In this document: piece by piece, positions 36,761 through 46,231 of the stretch
How positions within the stretch are numbered: the stretch's first letter is position 1
Layout of the letters: every line of letters starts with the position of its first letter
Origin: Pseudomonas fulva
Lineage (GTDB): Bacteria > Pseudomonadota > Gammaproteobacteria > Pseudomonadales > Pseudomonadaceae
DNA: 64,000 nucleotides
Reading direction: 5' to 3'
NCBI RefSeq assembly: GCF_015680705.1
Contig: NZ_JADNYP010000001.1
Location: 62,001-126,000 of the forward strand
Translations under genes and position numbers: made by a program
Notes under the pieces: generated by a model
Databases searched by the model: none
Told to the model about the DNA's origin: nothing
Seen by the model: the letters and a program-made list of their open reading frames with translations, nothing else

Positions 36761-37744
36761 CTAGGAGCGAATCTTGCCGGCGAACACCCGGAAACCCCAG
36801 GTGTTGTAGGCCAATGTCACGGGAACGATCACCATGAACCCGACCAGCATGAACCACTGGGTGGCCGGCGCTGCGTGCGCCTGCCCCAGGCTCAGATCCG
36901 GCGGCACGATCGACGGGAATACCATGATCACCAGCACCAGCGAGGACACGCAGACCATGCCCAGCGCCGCGAACAGAGGCAGATGATCCCGAGCGCCATG
37001 CAAGGCACGCTGGAATCCTGCCGACAACGCAAGCAGAACGAGCAACGCTGGGGCCGCTAACCAGGGGTGGTATAGACGCGCAGCGTAACGCGCGTCGAAC
37101 GCCGCTGCCCAAGCCAGCATTGCGATGAACAGCACCGGCACCAGCACCGCCAGCCACCGCGCCTGACGCCCGGAACGGCGCTGCAACGCCCCGTCGCAGC
37201 GCCAGTACAGCCAGCAGGCCCCCAGCCACAGGTAGCCCAGCGTCAGGGCAAGGCCACAAGCCAGGGGAAACGGCGAAAGCCACTCCCAGCCACTGCCGGC
37301 ATACTGTCCGGCGGCCTGGGGCACGCCCTGCAGCAAGGTGCCCAGGGCTATGCCCTGGCAGACCGTGGCGAGCAGCGAACCGGCCAGCAGCGCTCCGTCA
37401 GCCAGGCGCTTGCGCGACACCTGCTCGCGAAACTCCAGGCCCACGGCACGCAGGATCAGCGCCATCAGCATCAGCGACAGGGGCAAGTACAGCGCCGGCA
37501 GCAGGATGGCATAGGCTGCGGGGAACAGCGCCAGCAAACCGCCCGCGGCCAGTACCAGCCAGGTTTCGTTGGCATCCCACACCGGCAGGATCGACAGCAC
37601 CATGGTGGCGCGCTCGTCAGGCCGCGGGTTGCTGCCCATGAGCAATCCCACGCCCAGGTCGGTGCCGTCGAGCAGGACATAGGTCAGCAGCGCGAACGCC
37701 AGCGCCGCACCACTGAGCAGGGTCAGCCCGTCGATGCCGAACAT
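36761..37744 (-). CDS. cydB: Cytochrome bd-type ubiquinol oxidase subunit II (cyanide-insensitive oxidase type)
   Basis: A 327-residue membrane protein with eight or more hydrophobic segments and the conserved N-terminal stretch ALLTYVLLDGTDLGVGLL. DxNETWLV (DANETWLVLAAGGLLALFPAAY region) and C-terminal TLAYNTWGFRVF follow. It pairs with CydA to oxidise ubiquinol and reduce oxygen without pumping protons. The ATG 37744 lies 2 bp after the cydA stop (TGAGCATG), so the pair is coupled. No small CydX-like gene is visible downstream. Confidence 0.93.
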   Translation of the reverse strand: MFGIDGLTLLSGAALAFALLTYVLLDGTDLGVGLLMGSNPRPDERATMVLSILPVWDANETWLVLAAGGLLALFPAAYAILLPALYLPLSLMLMALILRAVGLEFREQVSRKRLADGALLAGSLLATVCQGIALGTLLQGVPQAAGQYAGSGWEWLSPFPLACGLALTLGYLWLGACWLYWRCDGALQRRSGRQARWLAVLVPVLFIAMLAWAAAFDARYAARLYHPWLAAPALLVLLALSAGFQRALHGARDHLPLFAALGMVCVSSLVLVIMVFPSIVPPDLSLGQAHAAPATQWFMLVGFMVIVPVTLAYNTWGFRVFAGKIRS

Positions 37745-37746
37745 GC

Positions 37747-39120
37747 TCAGCGCTCCCCATCCGGCCCGGGTTGCGGACCCGGCTCGGCGGCGCGCGGTGG
37801 CCGGCCGGCGAGGCGCAACAGCAGCCACAAGCCGGCCCCGAACACCAGCACATAGAATCCCAGCAGGCCCGCCGTCGTCGCCATCACGGTCTGCCCTGCC
37901 ACCGGCGACAGGCTGTCGGCCGTGCGCAGCAGCCCATGGACCGTGAACGGCTGGCGGCCGACCTCGGTCACCACCCAGCCGCCGAGCATGGCCAGGAAGC
38001 CGGCCGGCGCCAGGGCCAGGCTGGTGCGCTGCAGCCAGCGCGCCTGGTACAGACGTCCTCGCGCGCGCAGCACCAGGCTGACGATCCCCTGGGCCAGCAT
38101 CAGCAGGCCCAGGCCGACCATGATGCGAAAGGCGAAGAACACCACGGGGACCGGCGGCAGGTCTTGCGGTGGGAATTCATCGAGCGCGGCGATGCTGCCA
38201 GTCAGGTCGTGACGCAGGTACAGCGAGCCTAGCCGTGGCACGGCCAGCTCGAGATGATTGCGCTGGCGCTCCATGTCCGGCAGGGCGAACAGCCGTAGTG
38301 GCTCGCCCTGCCCCTCGGCCGGTCGCTGCCAGGACCCCTCGATGGCGGCGACCTTGATCGGCTGCACTTCGAGCGTGTGACGCCCATGCAGGTCGCCGAT
38401 CAGCACCTGCAGCGGGGCCAGCCCCGCGATCGTCCAGAGCGCCATCGAATACTGCAGGCGCGCGCGCGGATTGCCTGGCTCGCGCAGCAGCTGCCAGGCA
38501 CCGACCCCGGCCACCATGCTCGCGCTGCCCAGCAGCGCTGCGATGAGCATGTGCGTCAGCCGGTAGGGGAAGGACGGGTTGAAGATGATCGCCCACCAGT
38601 CCTCGGCGATGAAACGCCCATCGCCAGCGATGGAATAGCCGGCCGGCGTGTGCATCCAGGAATTGGCCGAGAGGATCCAGAAGGCGCTGACCAGCGAGCC
38701 GATGGCGACCGCGCAAGTGGACATGAAGTGCAGCCTGGGCCCGACCTTGTTCAGCCCGAACAGCATGACCCCGAGAAACCCCGCTTCCACGAAGAATGCC
38801 ACCAGTACTTCGTAGAACATCAACGGCCCGATGACCTCACCGGCCTTGAGCGACAGCCGCGACCAGTTCAGGCCGAACTGGTATTCCATGACCAGCCCCG
38901 AAGCGGTACCCACCGCCACGGTCAGCGCGAACAGCTTCAGCCAGAAGCGGTAGACCTCCATGGCATGGGCATTGCCTCGCCACAACCAGAGTGCCTCCAG
39001 CACCATCAGGCCCTGCGCCAGGCCGATGCTGAAAGCCGCCAGGACAATATGGAAGCCGATGCTGATGGCGAACTGCAAACGAGCGGCCAGCAGTCCGGAA
39101 GCGGCGTCGGCGAGTTCCAT
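37747..39120 (-). CDS. cydA: Cytochrome bd-type ubiquinol oxidase subunit I (cyanide-insensitive oxidase type)
   Basis: A 457-residue CydA/CioA. N-terminal RLQFAISIGFHIVLAAFSIG carries the heme-ligand His. The short Q-loop class is shown by GDLHGRHTLEVQPIK then AAIEGSW, and no long Q-loop insert is present, as in CioA of Pseudomonas. About nine membrane segments are visible. ATG 39120 is preferred to the TTG one codon upstream. Synthesis under low oxygen or cyanide stress is known for the family; I saw no clear ANR box here. Confidence 0.93.
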   Translation of the reverse strand: MELADAASGLLAARLQFAISIGFHIVLAAFSIGLAQGLMVLEALWLWRGNAHAMEVYRFWLKLFALTVAVGTASGLVMEYQFGLNWSRLSLKAGEVIGPLMFYEVLVAFFVEAGFLGVMLFGLNKVGPRLHFMSTCAVAIGSLVSAFWILSANSWMHTPAGYSIAGDGRFIAEDWWAIIFNPSFPYRLTHMLIAALLGSASMVAGVGAWQLLREPGNPRARLQYSMALWTIAGLAPLQVLIGDLHGRHTLEVQPIKVAAIEGSWQRPAEGQGEPLRLFALPDMERQRNHLELAVPRLGSLYLRHDLTGSIAALDEFPPQDLPPVPVVFFAFRIMVGLGLLMLAQGIVSLVLRARGRLYQARWLQRTSLALAPAGFLAMLGGWVVTEVGRQPFTVHGLLRTADSLSPVAGQTVMATTAGLLGFYVLVFGAGLWLLLRLAGRPPRAAEPGPQPGPDGER

Positions 39121-39363
39121 CAAGCCGGCCGTCCAGCCAACGCCGGTGCAGTTCTACCCAAGCGGCATGCAGGACAATGAAGATGGAACATGGATCGTCT
39201 CGCCCGAGGCATATGTGTCTGAGTATTTCGAGAGAACAGCGCCGAGGAAAGTTCACGACCGCACCGGCCCATGCCTGCACGCCGTCGTCACCGGAGCCGA
39301 GTCAGACCCTTCAGCCGGCGCGGCCGAGTCCGTATCATGGAGCGACAGTTCCAGGGGTTTGAA

Positions 39364-40215
39364 ATGTTCGATTGGGAAGACCTGCGTCATTTTTCGGCTT
39401 ATGTCGCTTCGGGATCACTCGCTGGCGCCGCCCGCTCCCTGGGTGTCGACCATGCCACCGTGGCGCGGCGGATCGCCTCGCTGGAAACGGCGTTGCGGCT
39501 CAAGCTGGTCGACCGCCGCCCCAGGGCCTACGCGCTTACCGAAGAAGGTGCACGGGTCGGCGAGTTCGCCGAGCAGATGCTGCAGTCATCGTTCGCCCTG
39601 GAGCATTTCGCCAGCGCCGGACAACAGGCCGTCGAAGGCCAGGTGGTGATCGCCGCCCCGCCAGCGCTGCTTGGCAGCATGGTGGCGCGCAGGCTCGGCG
39701 ACCTGTATCAGCGCCATCCGCGCCTGCAGCTCAAGCTGGTCGGCAGCAAGTCGCGGGCTTCGCTGGCGCGTCGGGAAGCGGACGTGGCGATCACCTTGGC
39801 CAGGCCCACCGAGCCGACGCTGGTGGCGAGCCTGCTGGGCCACCTCGATTACCGGCTCTACGCTTCGCCAGCTTACCTGCGTGGCGCGGATCCGCACCGC
39901 TACATCGGTTACGACGAGTCCCAGGAGCGTTCGCCGCAGCAGCAGTGGTTGCTCGGCCAGATCGGCGACCGCCCCTTCGCCCTGCAAAGCAACGACCTGC
40001 GGATCCAGGCACAGGCAGCGGCCGGCGGCATTGGCATCGCCTGTCTGCCGACCTTCATGGCCAAGGAGCACGGGCTCGAACGCGCCGGCGAGCAGGATCG
40101 CTCGATGAGCATCGAAATCTGGCTGGCGGTGCACGAAGACGTCCGCGCTGCGCCGCGCATCAAGGCGGTGACGGATTTTCTGGTCCAGCAGGTGCGCCCC
40201 CTGCTGCGCGCGTGA
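39364..40215 (+). CDS. LysR-family transcriptional regulator
   Basis: A 283-residue LysR regulator with an N-terminal winged HTH (LRHFSAYVASGSLAGAARSLGVDHATVARRIASLE) and a periplasmic-binding-like effector domain. ATG 39364 has AGGGG at a 6-nt spacing; ATG 39337 is an alternative. It is divergent from cydAB across 243 bp and could control that operon or itself. The HTH has VDHATVARRI rather than the usual SQPAVS pattern, typical of the branch that includes many P. putida orphan LysRs. The target is unknown. Confidence 0.9.
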   Translation: MFDWEDLRHFSAYVASGSLAGAARSLGVDHATVARRIASLETALRLKLVDRRPRAYALTEEGARVGEFAEQMLQSSFALEHFASAGQQAVEGQVVIAAPPALLGSMVARRLGDLYQRHPRLQLKLVGSKSRASLARREADVAITLARPTEPTLVASLLGHLDYRLYASPAYLRGADPHRYIGYDESQERSPQQQWLLGQIGDRPFALQSNDLRIQAQAAAGGIGIACLPTFMAKEHGLERAGEQDRSMSIEIWLAVHEDVRAAPRIKAVTDFLVQQVRPLLRA

Positions 40216-40248
40216 AGGCCGCGCGCGGCGGTCTCGCAGGTGTCGCGT

Positions 40249-41154
40249 TCAACCAGGCAAGCCGGGGCAGCCGCGACGCAGCTGGCTGCCCGGGGCCGCG
40301 CCTTGCAGGCTTTCGGCAAGCCCGCTGGCCGCCGCCGACAGCTCATGACCGGGCGGGAACAGCACCCCGACCGGCTTTTCCACATTGGGCCCGCTGATGG
40401 CGCGGCAACACGCGCCAAGTGACTGCATCTGCTCACGACAAAGCTCCGGAACCACGCTCACGCCCAGCCCCTGGGCGACCATCCTGCCCACCGTGACCAA
40501 CTGGTGACACTCGAAAGCGACCTGGAACTGCTGCACCTCCTCCAACAGTTCCCGCACCGTGGAGGGACGCTGCAAGGTGATGAAAGGAAACCGCAGCAGC
40601 TCGCCCCAGGTGACCTGCCCGGCCGCCGCCAGCGGCGAGTCTTTCGGCATCACGGCGATGAAACGATCGACGTACAGCGCCGAGAAGCGCATGCCCAGCG
40701 TCTGCGGTGGTTCGAAGCCGATGCCCAGCTCCACCTGGCGGGTCCGCACCATGTCCCAGACCTGCTCGTTGACCACGTCGTGGACCGCCACATCGATGCC
40801 TGGATGACGGGCCTTGAACGACCTGAGCACCTGCGGCAGCAAGCTGCAGGCGAACGAGGGCATGGCGGCGACCGAGACGCGGCCGCGCTGCAAGGTGAAG
40901 TGCTGGCGCAAGGTGTCTTCGGCGTCGTCCCACTCGGCCAGCAGACGCCGGGCGATCGGCAGCAGCACCTCGCCCTCGGGGGTCAGGGCGACGCTGCGCG
41001 TGGTGCGCACCAGCAGGCGTCCACCGAGACTCTCTTCCAGGTTCCTGATCGCCAGGCTCAAGGCCGGCTGCGACAGATGCAGCCGCTCGCCAGCGCGAGC
41101 GAAGCTCAGGCTTTGGGCCACGGCCAGGAACGCACGTAACTGGCGAACCGTCAT
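40249..41154 (-). CDS. LysR-family regulator divergent from ketoacid CoA-transferase genes (DhcR-like)
   Basis: A 301-residue LysR regulator: HTH LRAFLAVAQSLSFARAGERLHLSQPALSLAIRNLEE, then a type 2 periplasmic-binding effector domain. ATG 41154 starts 100 bp from the divergent CoA-transferase subunit A gene, the usual layout for a LysR activator of the neighbouring operon. P. aeruginosa has the same order (dhcR, dhcA, dhcB, atoB), where DhcR senses carnitine breakdown products. The inducer here is not known. Confidence 0.9.
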   Translation of the reverse strand: MTVRQLRAFLAVAQSLSFARAGERLHLSQPALSLAIRNLEESLGGRLLVRTTRSVALTPEGEVLLPIARRLLAEWDDAEDTLRQHFTLQRGRVSVAAMPSFACSLLPQVLRSFKARHPGIDVAVHDVVNEQVWDMVRTRQVELGIGFEPPQTLGMRFSALYVDRFIAVMPKDSPLAAAGQVTWGELLRFPFITLQRPSTVRELLEEVQQFQVAFECHQLVTVGRMVAQGLGVSVVPELCREQMQSLGACCRAISGPNVEKPVGVLFPPGHELSAAASGLAESLQGAAPGSQLRRGCPGLPG

Positions 41155-41254
41155 TGATTGGTTTTCCAAATGAATGGCAAGGAAAAACAAAATTAACAAA
41201 TGACGTCGAGAAGATGAAGCTGTGCCTACCCCTCACCACGACAGGCACAAGAAC

Positions 41255-41953
41255 ATGAGCGGACTGGACAAACGCGTGGACAGCTACAGCGAGGCCCTGG
41301 CTGGACTGACGGATGGAATGACGGTACTGGCTGGCGGCTTCGGCCTGTGCGGCATTCCCGAAAACCTCATCGAGCAGATCCGCCGGCTCGGCGTGCGCGA
41401 CTTGACGGTGGTTTCGAACAACTGCGGCGTGGACGGTTTCGGCCTCGGCGTGCTGCTCGAGGACCGCCAGATCCGCAAGATGATCGCCTCCTATGTCGGC
41501 GAGAATGCGTTGTTCGAACAGCAACTGCTCAGTGGCGAGCTGGAAGTGGAACTCACGCCCCAAGGCACCCTGGCGGAAAAACTGCGCGCCGGCGGCGCCG
41601 GCATCCCGGCGTTCTTCACCGCCACCGGCTACGGCACGCCAGTGGCCGAAGGCAAGGAGGCGCGGCAGATCAATGGCCGGCACTATATCCTCGAACCGGC
41701 CATCACCGGCGATTTCGCCATCGTCAAAGGCTGGAAGGCCGATCACTTCGGCAACGTGATCTATCGCCACACGGCGCAGAACTTCAACCCGGTCATGGCC
41801 ACGGCCGGGCGGATCACCGTGGTCGAGGTCGAGGAAATCGTCGAACCCGGCGAGCTGGACCCCGCGCACATCCATACCCCTGGGATCTACGTCGATCGCA
41901 TCATCCAGGGCCGCTTCGAAAAACGTATCGAGAAACGCACCCTGCGTGCCTGA
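41255..41953 (+). CDS. 3-oxoacid (ketoacid) CoA-transferase subunit A
   Basis: A 232-residue CoA-transferase family I alpha subunit. [13 protein letters not shown] near residue 30 is the CoA-binding motif, and [11 protein letters not shown] and the C-terminal [23 protein letters not shown] are typical. With the B subunit it moves CoA from succinyl- or acetyl-CoA onto acetoacetate or dehydrocarnitine. The ATG 41255 was chosen at the conserved start; the RBS is weak. Gene order matches P. aeruginosa dhcA-dhcB-atoB, but substrate specificity cannot be decided here. Confidence 0.92.
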   Translation: MSGLDKRVDSYSEALAGLTDGMTVLAGGFGLCGIPENLIEQIRRLGVRDLTVVSNNCGVDGFGLGVLLEDRQIRKMIASYVGENALFEQQLLSGELEVELTPQGTLAEKLRAGGAGIPAFFTATGYGTPVAEGKEARQINGRHYILEPAITGDFAIVKGWKADHFGNVIYRHTAQNFNPVMATAGRITVVEVEEIVEPGELDPAHIHTPGIYVDRIIQGRFEKRIEKRTLRA

Positions 41954-41974
41954 CCGTCATTCCAGGAGATTTCC

Positions 41975-42631
41975 ATGGCCCTCACCCGTGAACAAATGGC
42001 CCAACGCGTGGCTCGCGAGCTCAAGGACGGCTACTACGTCAACCTCGGCATCGGCATTCCCACCCTGGTCGCCAACCATGTACCCGAGGGGATCGACGTG
42101 ATGCTGCAATCGGAGAACGGTTTGCTCGGCATGGGCCCCTTCCCTGACGAAGCGCAACTCGATGCCGACATGATCAATGCCGGCAAGCAGACGGTCACCG
42201 CCCGCCGCGGCGCGGCGATCTTCTCCTCGGCCGAGTCCTTCGCGATGATCCGTGGCGGGCATGTCGACCTCACCGTGCTCGGTGCCTTCGAAGTCGACGT
42301 ACGTGGCAACATCGCCTCCTGGATGATCCCCGGCAAGCTGGTCAAGGGCATGGGTGGCGCCATGGACCTGGTCGCCGGTGCCGAGAACATCATCGTCACC
42401 ATGACCCACGCCTCCAAGGATGGCGAGTCCAAGTTGCTCGAGCATTGCAGCCTGCCCCTGACTGGCTGTGGCTGCATCCGCAAGGTACTGACCGACCTGG
42501 GCTACCTGACCATCGAGGACGGCAGCTTCATCTTGCACGAACACGCCCCAGGCGTCAGCATCGAGGAAATCGTCGAGAAGACCGCAGGCCGGCTGCGCAT
42601 CTCGCCCGCGGTACGTGAAATGACCTTCTGA
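41975..42631 (+). CDS. 3-oxoacid (ketoacid) CoA-transferase subunit B
   Basis: A 218-residue beta subunit with the catalytic-Glu motif [10 protein letters not shown] (Glu47), preceded by [14 protein letters not shown]. The middle [21 protein letters not shown] is conserved. It lies 21 bp after subunit A with AGGAGA before the ATG. The enzyme forms a glutamyl-CoA intermediate through Glu47. Confidence 0.93.
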   Translation: MALTREQMAQRVARELKDGYYVNLGIGIPTLVANHVPEGIDVMLQSENGLLGMGPFPDEAQLDADMINAGKQTVTARRGAAIFSSAESFAMIRGGHVDLTVLGAFEVDVRGNIASWMIPGKLVKGMGGAMDLVAGAENIIVTMTHASKDGESKLLEHCSLPLTGCGCIRKVLTDLGYLTIEDGSFILHEHAPGVSIEEIVEKTAGRLRISPAVREMTF

Positions 42632-42711
42632 ACCCCTGGCAGCGCGGGGGCTTGCAACCCAGGCCAGTCCTCGCGATCGGCTCCTTCTTCCATCGCTACA
42701 GGAACATCGTC

Positions 42712-43893
42712 ATGCAAGATGTCGTCATCGTCGCCGCCACCCGTACCGCCATCGGCAGTTTCCAGGGCAGCCTGAGCAGTACGCCAGCCACCACATTGGG
42801 CGCGGCGGTGATCCGCCGCCTGCTGGAACAGACCGGGCTGGATGCCGCCCAGGTCGACGAGGTGATCCTCGGCCACGTACTGAGCGCCGGCAGCGGGCAG
42901 AACAGCGCGCGCCAGGCCGCCGTCCAGGCCGGCCTGCCGCATGCCGTGCCGGCGTTGACCTTGAACAAGGTCTGCGGTTCCGGGCTCAAGGCCGTCCAGC
43001 TCGGCGCCCAGACCATCCGTTGCGGCGAGGCCGAGGTGGTGATCGCTGGCGGCATGGAAAACATGAGCCTGGCGCCCTATGTACTGCCCAAGGCACGTAC
43101 CGGCTTGCGCATGGGGCATGCCGAACTGCTCGACAGCATGATCGTCGATGGTCTGTGGGATGCGTTCAACGACTATCACATGGGGGTCACCGCCGAGAAC
43201 CTGGTGGCGAAGTACGCGATCAGCCGCGAGGCCCAGGATGCCTTCGCCGCCGCCTCGCAACAGAAGGCCGCGGCGGCCATCGAGGCCGGTCGCTTCGCCG
43301 ACGAGATCACCCCGATCCTGCTCCCCCAGCGCAAGGGCGAGCCGCTGCGCTTCGACACGGACGAACAGCCGCGCGCCGAAACCAGCCTGCAATCGCTGGC
43401 CAAGCTCAGGCCGGCATTCAAGCCCGATGGCACGGTGACGGCCGGCAATGCTTCGAGCCTCAACGATGGCGCCGCCGCCGTACTGCTGATGAGCGCGAGC
43501 AAGGCCGCCGCGCTCGGGCTGCCGGTGCTCGCGCGCATCAAGGCCAGCGCCAGCGCGGGCGTGGACCCGGCGCTGATGGGCATCGGCCCGGTCTCGGCGA
43601 CCCGCCGCTGCCTCGAGAAGGCCGGCTGGTCGCTCGATCAGCTCGACCTGATCGAAGCCAACGAGGCGTTCGCCGCCCAGGCCCTGGCGGTTGGCCAGGA
43701 ACTGGGCTGGGACGCGAGCAAGGTCAACGTCAATGGCGGCGCCATCGCTCTGGGCCATCCCATCGGTGCCTCCGGGTGCCGAGTGCTGGTGACCCTGCTG
43801 CATGAAATGATCCGGCGGGACGCGCACAAGGGCCTGGCCACGCTGTGCATAGGCGGAGGCCAGGGTGTGGCGATGCTGATCGAGCGGGGATGA
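42712..43893 (+). CDS. atoB: Acetyl-CoA C-acetyltransferase (thiolase)
   Basis: A 393-residue thiolase. It has acyl-accepting Cys88 in [26 protein letters not shown] with the catalytic His, and Cys in [13 protein letters not shown]. It splits acetoacetyl-CoA made by the adjacent CoA-transferase into two acetyl-CoA. ATG 42712 lies behind AGGA; an in-frame ATG at 42652 is less likely. It is the last gene of the CoA-transferase operon. Confidence 0.94.
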   Translation: MQDVVIVAATRTAIGSFQGSLSSTPATTLGAAVIRRLLEQTGLDAAQVDEVILGHVLSAGSGQNSARQAAVQAGLPHAVPALTLNKVCGSGLKAVQLGAQTIRCGEAEVVIAGGMENMSLAPYVLPKARTGLRMGHAELLDSMIVDGLWDAFNDYHMGVTAENLVAKYAISREAQDAFAAASQQKAAAAIEAGRFADEITPILLPQRKGEPLRFDTDEQPRAETSLQSLAKLRPAFKPDGTVTAGNASSLNDGAAAVLLMSASKAAALGLPVLARIKASASAGVDPALMGIGPVSATRRCLEKAGWSLDQLDLIEANEAFAAQALAVGQELGWDASKVNVNGGAIALGHPIGASGCRVLVTLLHEMIRRDAHKGLATLCIGGGQGVAMLIERG

Positions 43894-44089
43894 CGTCACC
43901 GGCCTGTGGGCATGACGGCATGGCCGTGCTTCCAGCACCATGACGGGTGTTTTCAGCAGGCCCCTTGTGCATTTTTGCAAACGACGCCTGCGTATCCCTG
44001 GAATTCCCGCACGACCGCCGCGCCGCTAACCTTGTCATCGTGACCGCGGCCACTCTGGCCGACAGTCTTCCGATCGACAGGAGAAGCAC

Positions 44090-45085
44090 ATGCAATACGT
44101 CAAGCTCGGCACTACAGGCCTGGATGTCTCCAGGCTCTGCCTGGGATGCATGACCTTCGGCGAACCCGATGCCGGTACCCACCCCTGGACCCTTGGCGAG
44201 GCCGATAGCCGACCGATCGTCCGCCACGCCGTCGACCAGGGGATCAACTTCTTCGATACCGCCAACAGCTACTCGGCAGGGACCTCCGAGCTCATTCTCG
44301 GCAAGCTGCTCAAGGAATTCATCCGCCGCGACGAAGCGGTCATCGCCACCAAGGTCTTCTATCCGGCGAACATGTGGGAAGGCGCGACCCGGCCCAATGA
44401 ACAGGGGCTCTCGCGCAAGGCCATCCTGGCCGGTATCGACGCCAGCCTGACACGTCTGGGCACCGACTATGTCGACCTCTACCAGATCCACCGCTGGGAC
44501 TACCACACTCCCATCGAGGAAACCATGGAAGCGCTGCACGACGTGGTCAGGGCCGGCAAGGCCCGCTACATCGGCGCCTCGTCCATGTATGCCTGGCAGT
44601 TCGCCAAGGCCCAGCACGTCGCGGCCACGCATGGCTGGACCCGCTTCGTGTCGATGCAGAACTACCTCAACCTGCTGTATCGGGAAGAGCAGCGCGAAAT
44701 GATCCCGTTGTGCCTCGACCAGGGCGTGGGCCTGATGCCGTGGAGCCCGATGGCCCGTGGCCGCCTGACCCGCCCACAGGGCCAGCAGACGGTACGCACC
44801 CGCAGCGACGTGTCCGGCCGCTCGTTCTACGAGGCCACGCAAGAGCAGGACGGTCGAGTGATCGACGTGGTCGAGCAAGTCGCCCAGGAACGTGGCGTTC
44901 CCATGGCCCAAGTGGCCCTGGCCTGGGTGCTGCGCCAGCGCGGCGTTTCGGCACCGATCGTCGGCGCATCCAAGCCTGCACACCTGGACGATGCCATCGC
45001 CGCGCTGCAACTGACGCTGTCGGACGCTGAAGTCTCGCGCCTCGAGGCGCCCTACGTGCCCCATGCGGTGACCGGCTTCAACTGA
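44090..45085 (+). CDS. Aldo/keto reductase
   Basis: A 331-residue NADPH-dependent aldo/keto reductase with the motifs LGLGCMTFG-like (LCLGCMTFGEP), FFDTANSYSAGTSE (catalytic Asp and Tyr), ATKVF (Lys), YQIHRWD (His) and C-terminal APIVGASKPAHLDD. It is closest in pattern to the YajO/Tas-like subgroup (substrate unknown). It is preceded by a 196-bp gap without another gene and an AGGAGA upstream of the ATG. Confidence 0.9.
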   Translation: MQYVKLGTTGLDVSRLCLGCMTFGEPDAGTHPWTLGEADSRPIVRHAVDQGINFFDTANSYSAGTSELILGKLLKEFIRRDEAVIATKVFYPANMWEGATRPNEQGLSRKAILAGIDASLTRLGTDYVDLYQIHRWDYHTPIEETMEALHDVVRAGKARYIGASSMYAWQFAKAQHVAATHGWTRFVSMQNYLNLLYREEQREMIPLCLDQGVGLMPWSPMARGRLTRPQGQQTVRTRSDVSGRSFYEATQEQDGRVIDVVEQVAQERGVPMAQVALAWVLRQRGVSAPIVGASKPAHLDDAIAALQLTLSDAEVSRLEAPYVPHAVTGFN

Positions 45086-45195
45086 GCCCGCGGGCAGCGC
45101 CTCGTCGGATCGACGCGGCGGCTGTCGGACCGGCGAGCGACTGATGCTCACCGTCGTGGTCCAAGCCTGGTGTCGACAGCAGCCAGGACACGCGC

Positions 45196-46089
45196 ATGAA
45201 CATTCGGACCATCACGGCAGGCGTACTCAGTGTCGCCTATCATGAACAGGGCCCAGCCGACGGCCCCGCGGTAGTGCTGTTGCATGGCTTTCCCTACGAC
45301 ATCCATGCCTACGATGAGGTGGTCCGGCGTCTTGCCGAGGCAGGTTGCCACTGCCTCGTGCCTTATCTGCGCGGCTATGGCGCCACGCGCTTTCTCGATC
45401 CCGGCACGCCCCGCTCGGGAGAGCAGGCTGCCCTTGGCGCCGACCTGCTGGCCTTGCTCGATGCTCTCGGCCTGCAACGCGCGGTGCTGGCCGGCTACGA
45501 CTGGGGTGGTCGGGCAGCCAGCATCGTGGCCGCGCTGTGGCCGCAGCGCGTGGTCGGGCTGGTCAGTTGCGAACCGGGCTACAACATTCAGGACATCGCC
45601 GCCTCCGGCCAACCCGCCACGCCGGAACTCGAGCATCGCCTGTGGTACCAGTACTACCTGCACGGCGAGCGCGGCCGCCGTGGGCTCCAAGCCGATCGCA
45701 ACGCCTTCGCGCGGCTGCTGTGGCGGCTGTGGTCGCCCACCTGGCGCTTCGACGAGGCCACCTTTCAGGCCACCGCGGCAGCCTTCGGCAATCCTGACTT
45801 CGTCGATGTGGTGGTGCATTCCTACCGGCATCGTTTCGGCCTGGTGCCTGGCGACCCGCGCTACCAGGCCATCGAACGGCGACTGACCTTGCGACCGACG
45901 ATCGGCGTGCCCGCCATCGTATTGGCCGGAGCCGATGACGGTGTCATGCCGGTGCAGGCCCAGGCCGATGCCGTGCGAGGGTTCAGCGGCCCTTTCCTGC
46001 GCGAGGTGCTTGGCGGCACCGGACACAATGTCCCGCAGGAAGCTCCGGCGGCATTCGCCGATGCGGTGCTGCGCCTGGTGCAGGCGTGA
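45196..46089 (+). CDS. Alpha/beta hydrolase with Asp nucleophile (epoxide-hydrolase or dehalogenase type)
   Basis: A 297-residue alpha/beta hydrolase. HGFP (residues 30-33) forms the oxyanion hole. The nucleophile elbow GYDWGG puts Asp102, not Ser, at the active site, as in epoxide hydrolases and haloalkane dehalogenases. The acid is likely in LAGADDGVMP and the base His in GTGHNVPQ. The second half of the cap region is rich in Trp and Arg. The substrate is unknown. Confidence 0.87.
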   Translation: MNIRTITAGVLSVAYHEQGPADGPAVVLLHGFPYDIHAYDEVVRRLAEAGCHCLVPYLRGYGATRFLDPGTPRSGEQAALGADLLALLDALGLQRAVLAGYDWGGRAASIVAALWPQRVVGLVSCEPGYNIQDIAASGQPATPELEHRLWYQYYLHGERGRRGLQADRNAFARLLWRLWSPTWRFDEATFQATAAAFGNPDFVDVVVHSYRHRFGLVPGDPRYQAIERRLTLRPTIGVPAIVLAGADDGVMPVQAQADAVRGFSGPFLREVLGGTGHNVPQEAPAAFADAVLRLVQA

Positions 46090-46231
46090 CCGATGAAACC
46101 CGCAGCGCCGCTTGCCGGTCAGGTACAAGAGTCGGGACCGACCGGCACTGACCTGCGCAGTGGTGTTCGCGCTGGCGGCTAGCGCACCAGTCGTACCGAT
46201 CCGACGCCCTGTCACCGAAGGAGCAATGCCG

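Noticed and set aside
37747..39123. TTG start one codon before the cydA ATG
   Set aside because: ATG 39120 is a normal start, and the extra TTG codon adds nothing conserved.
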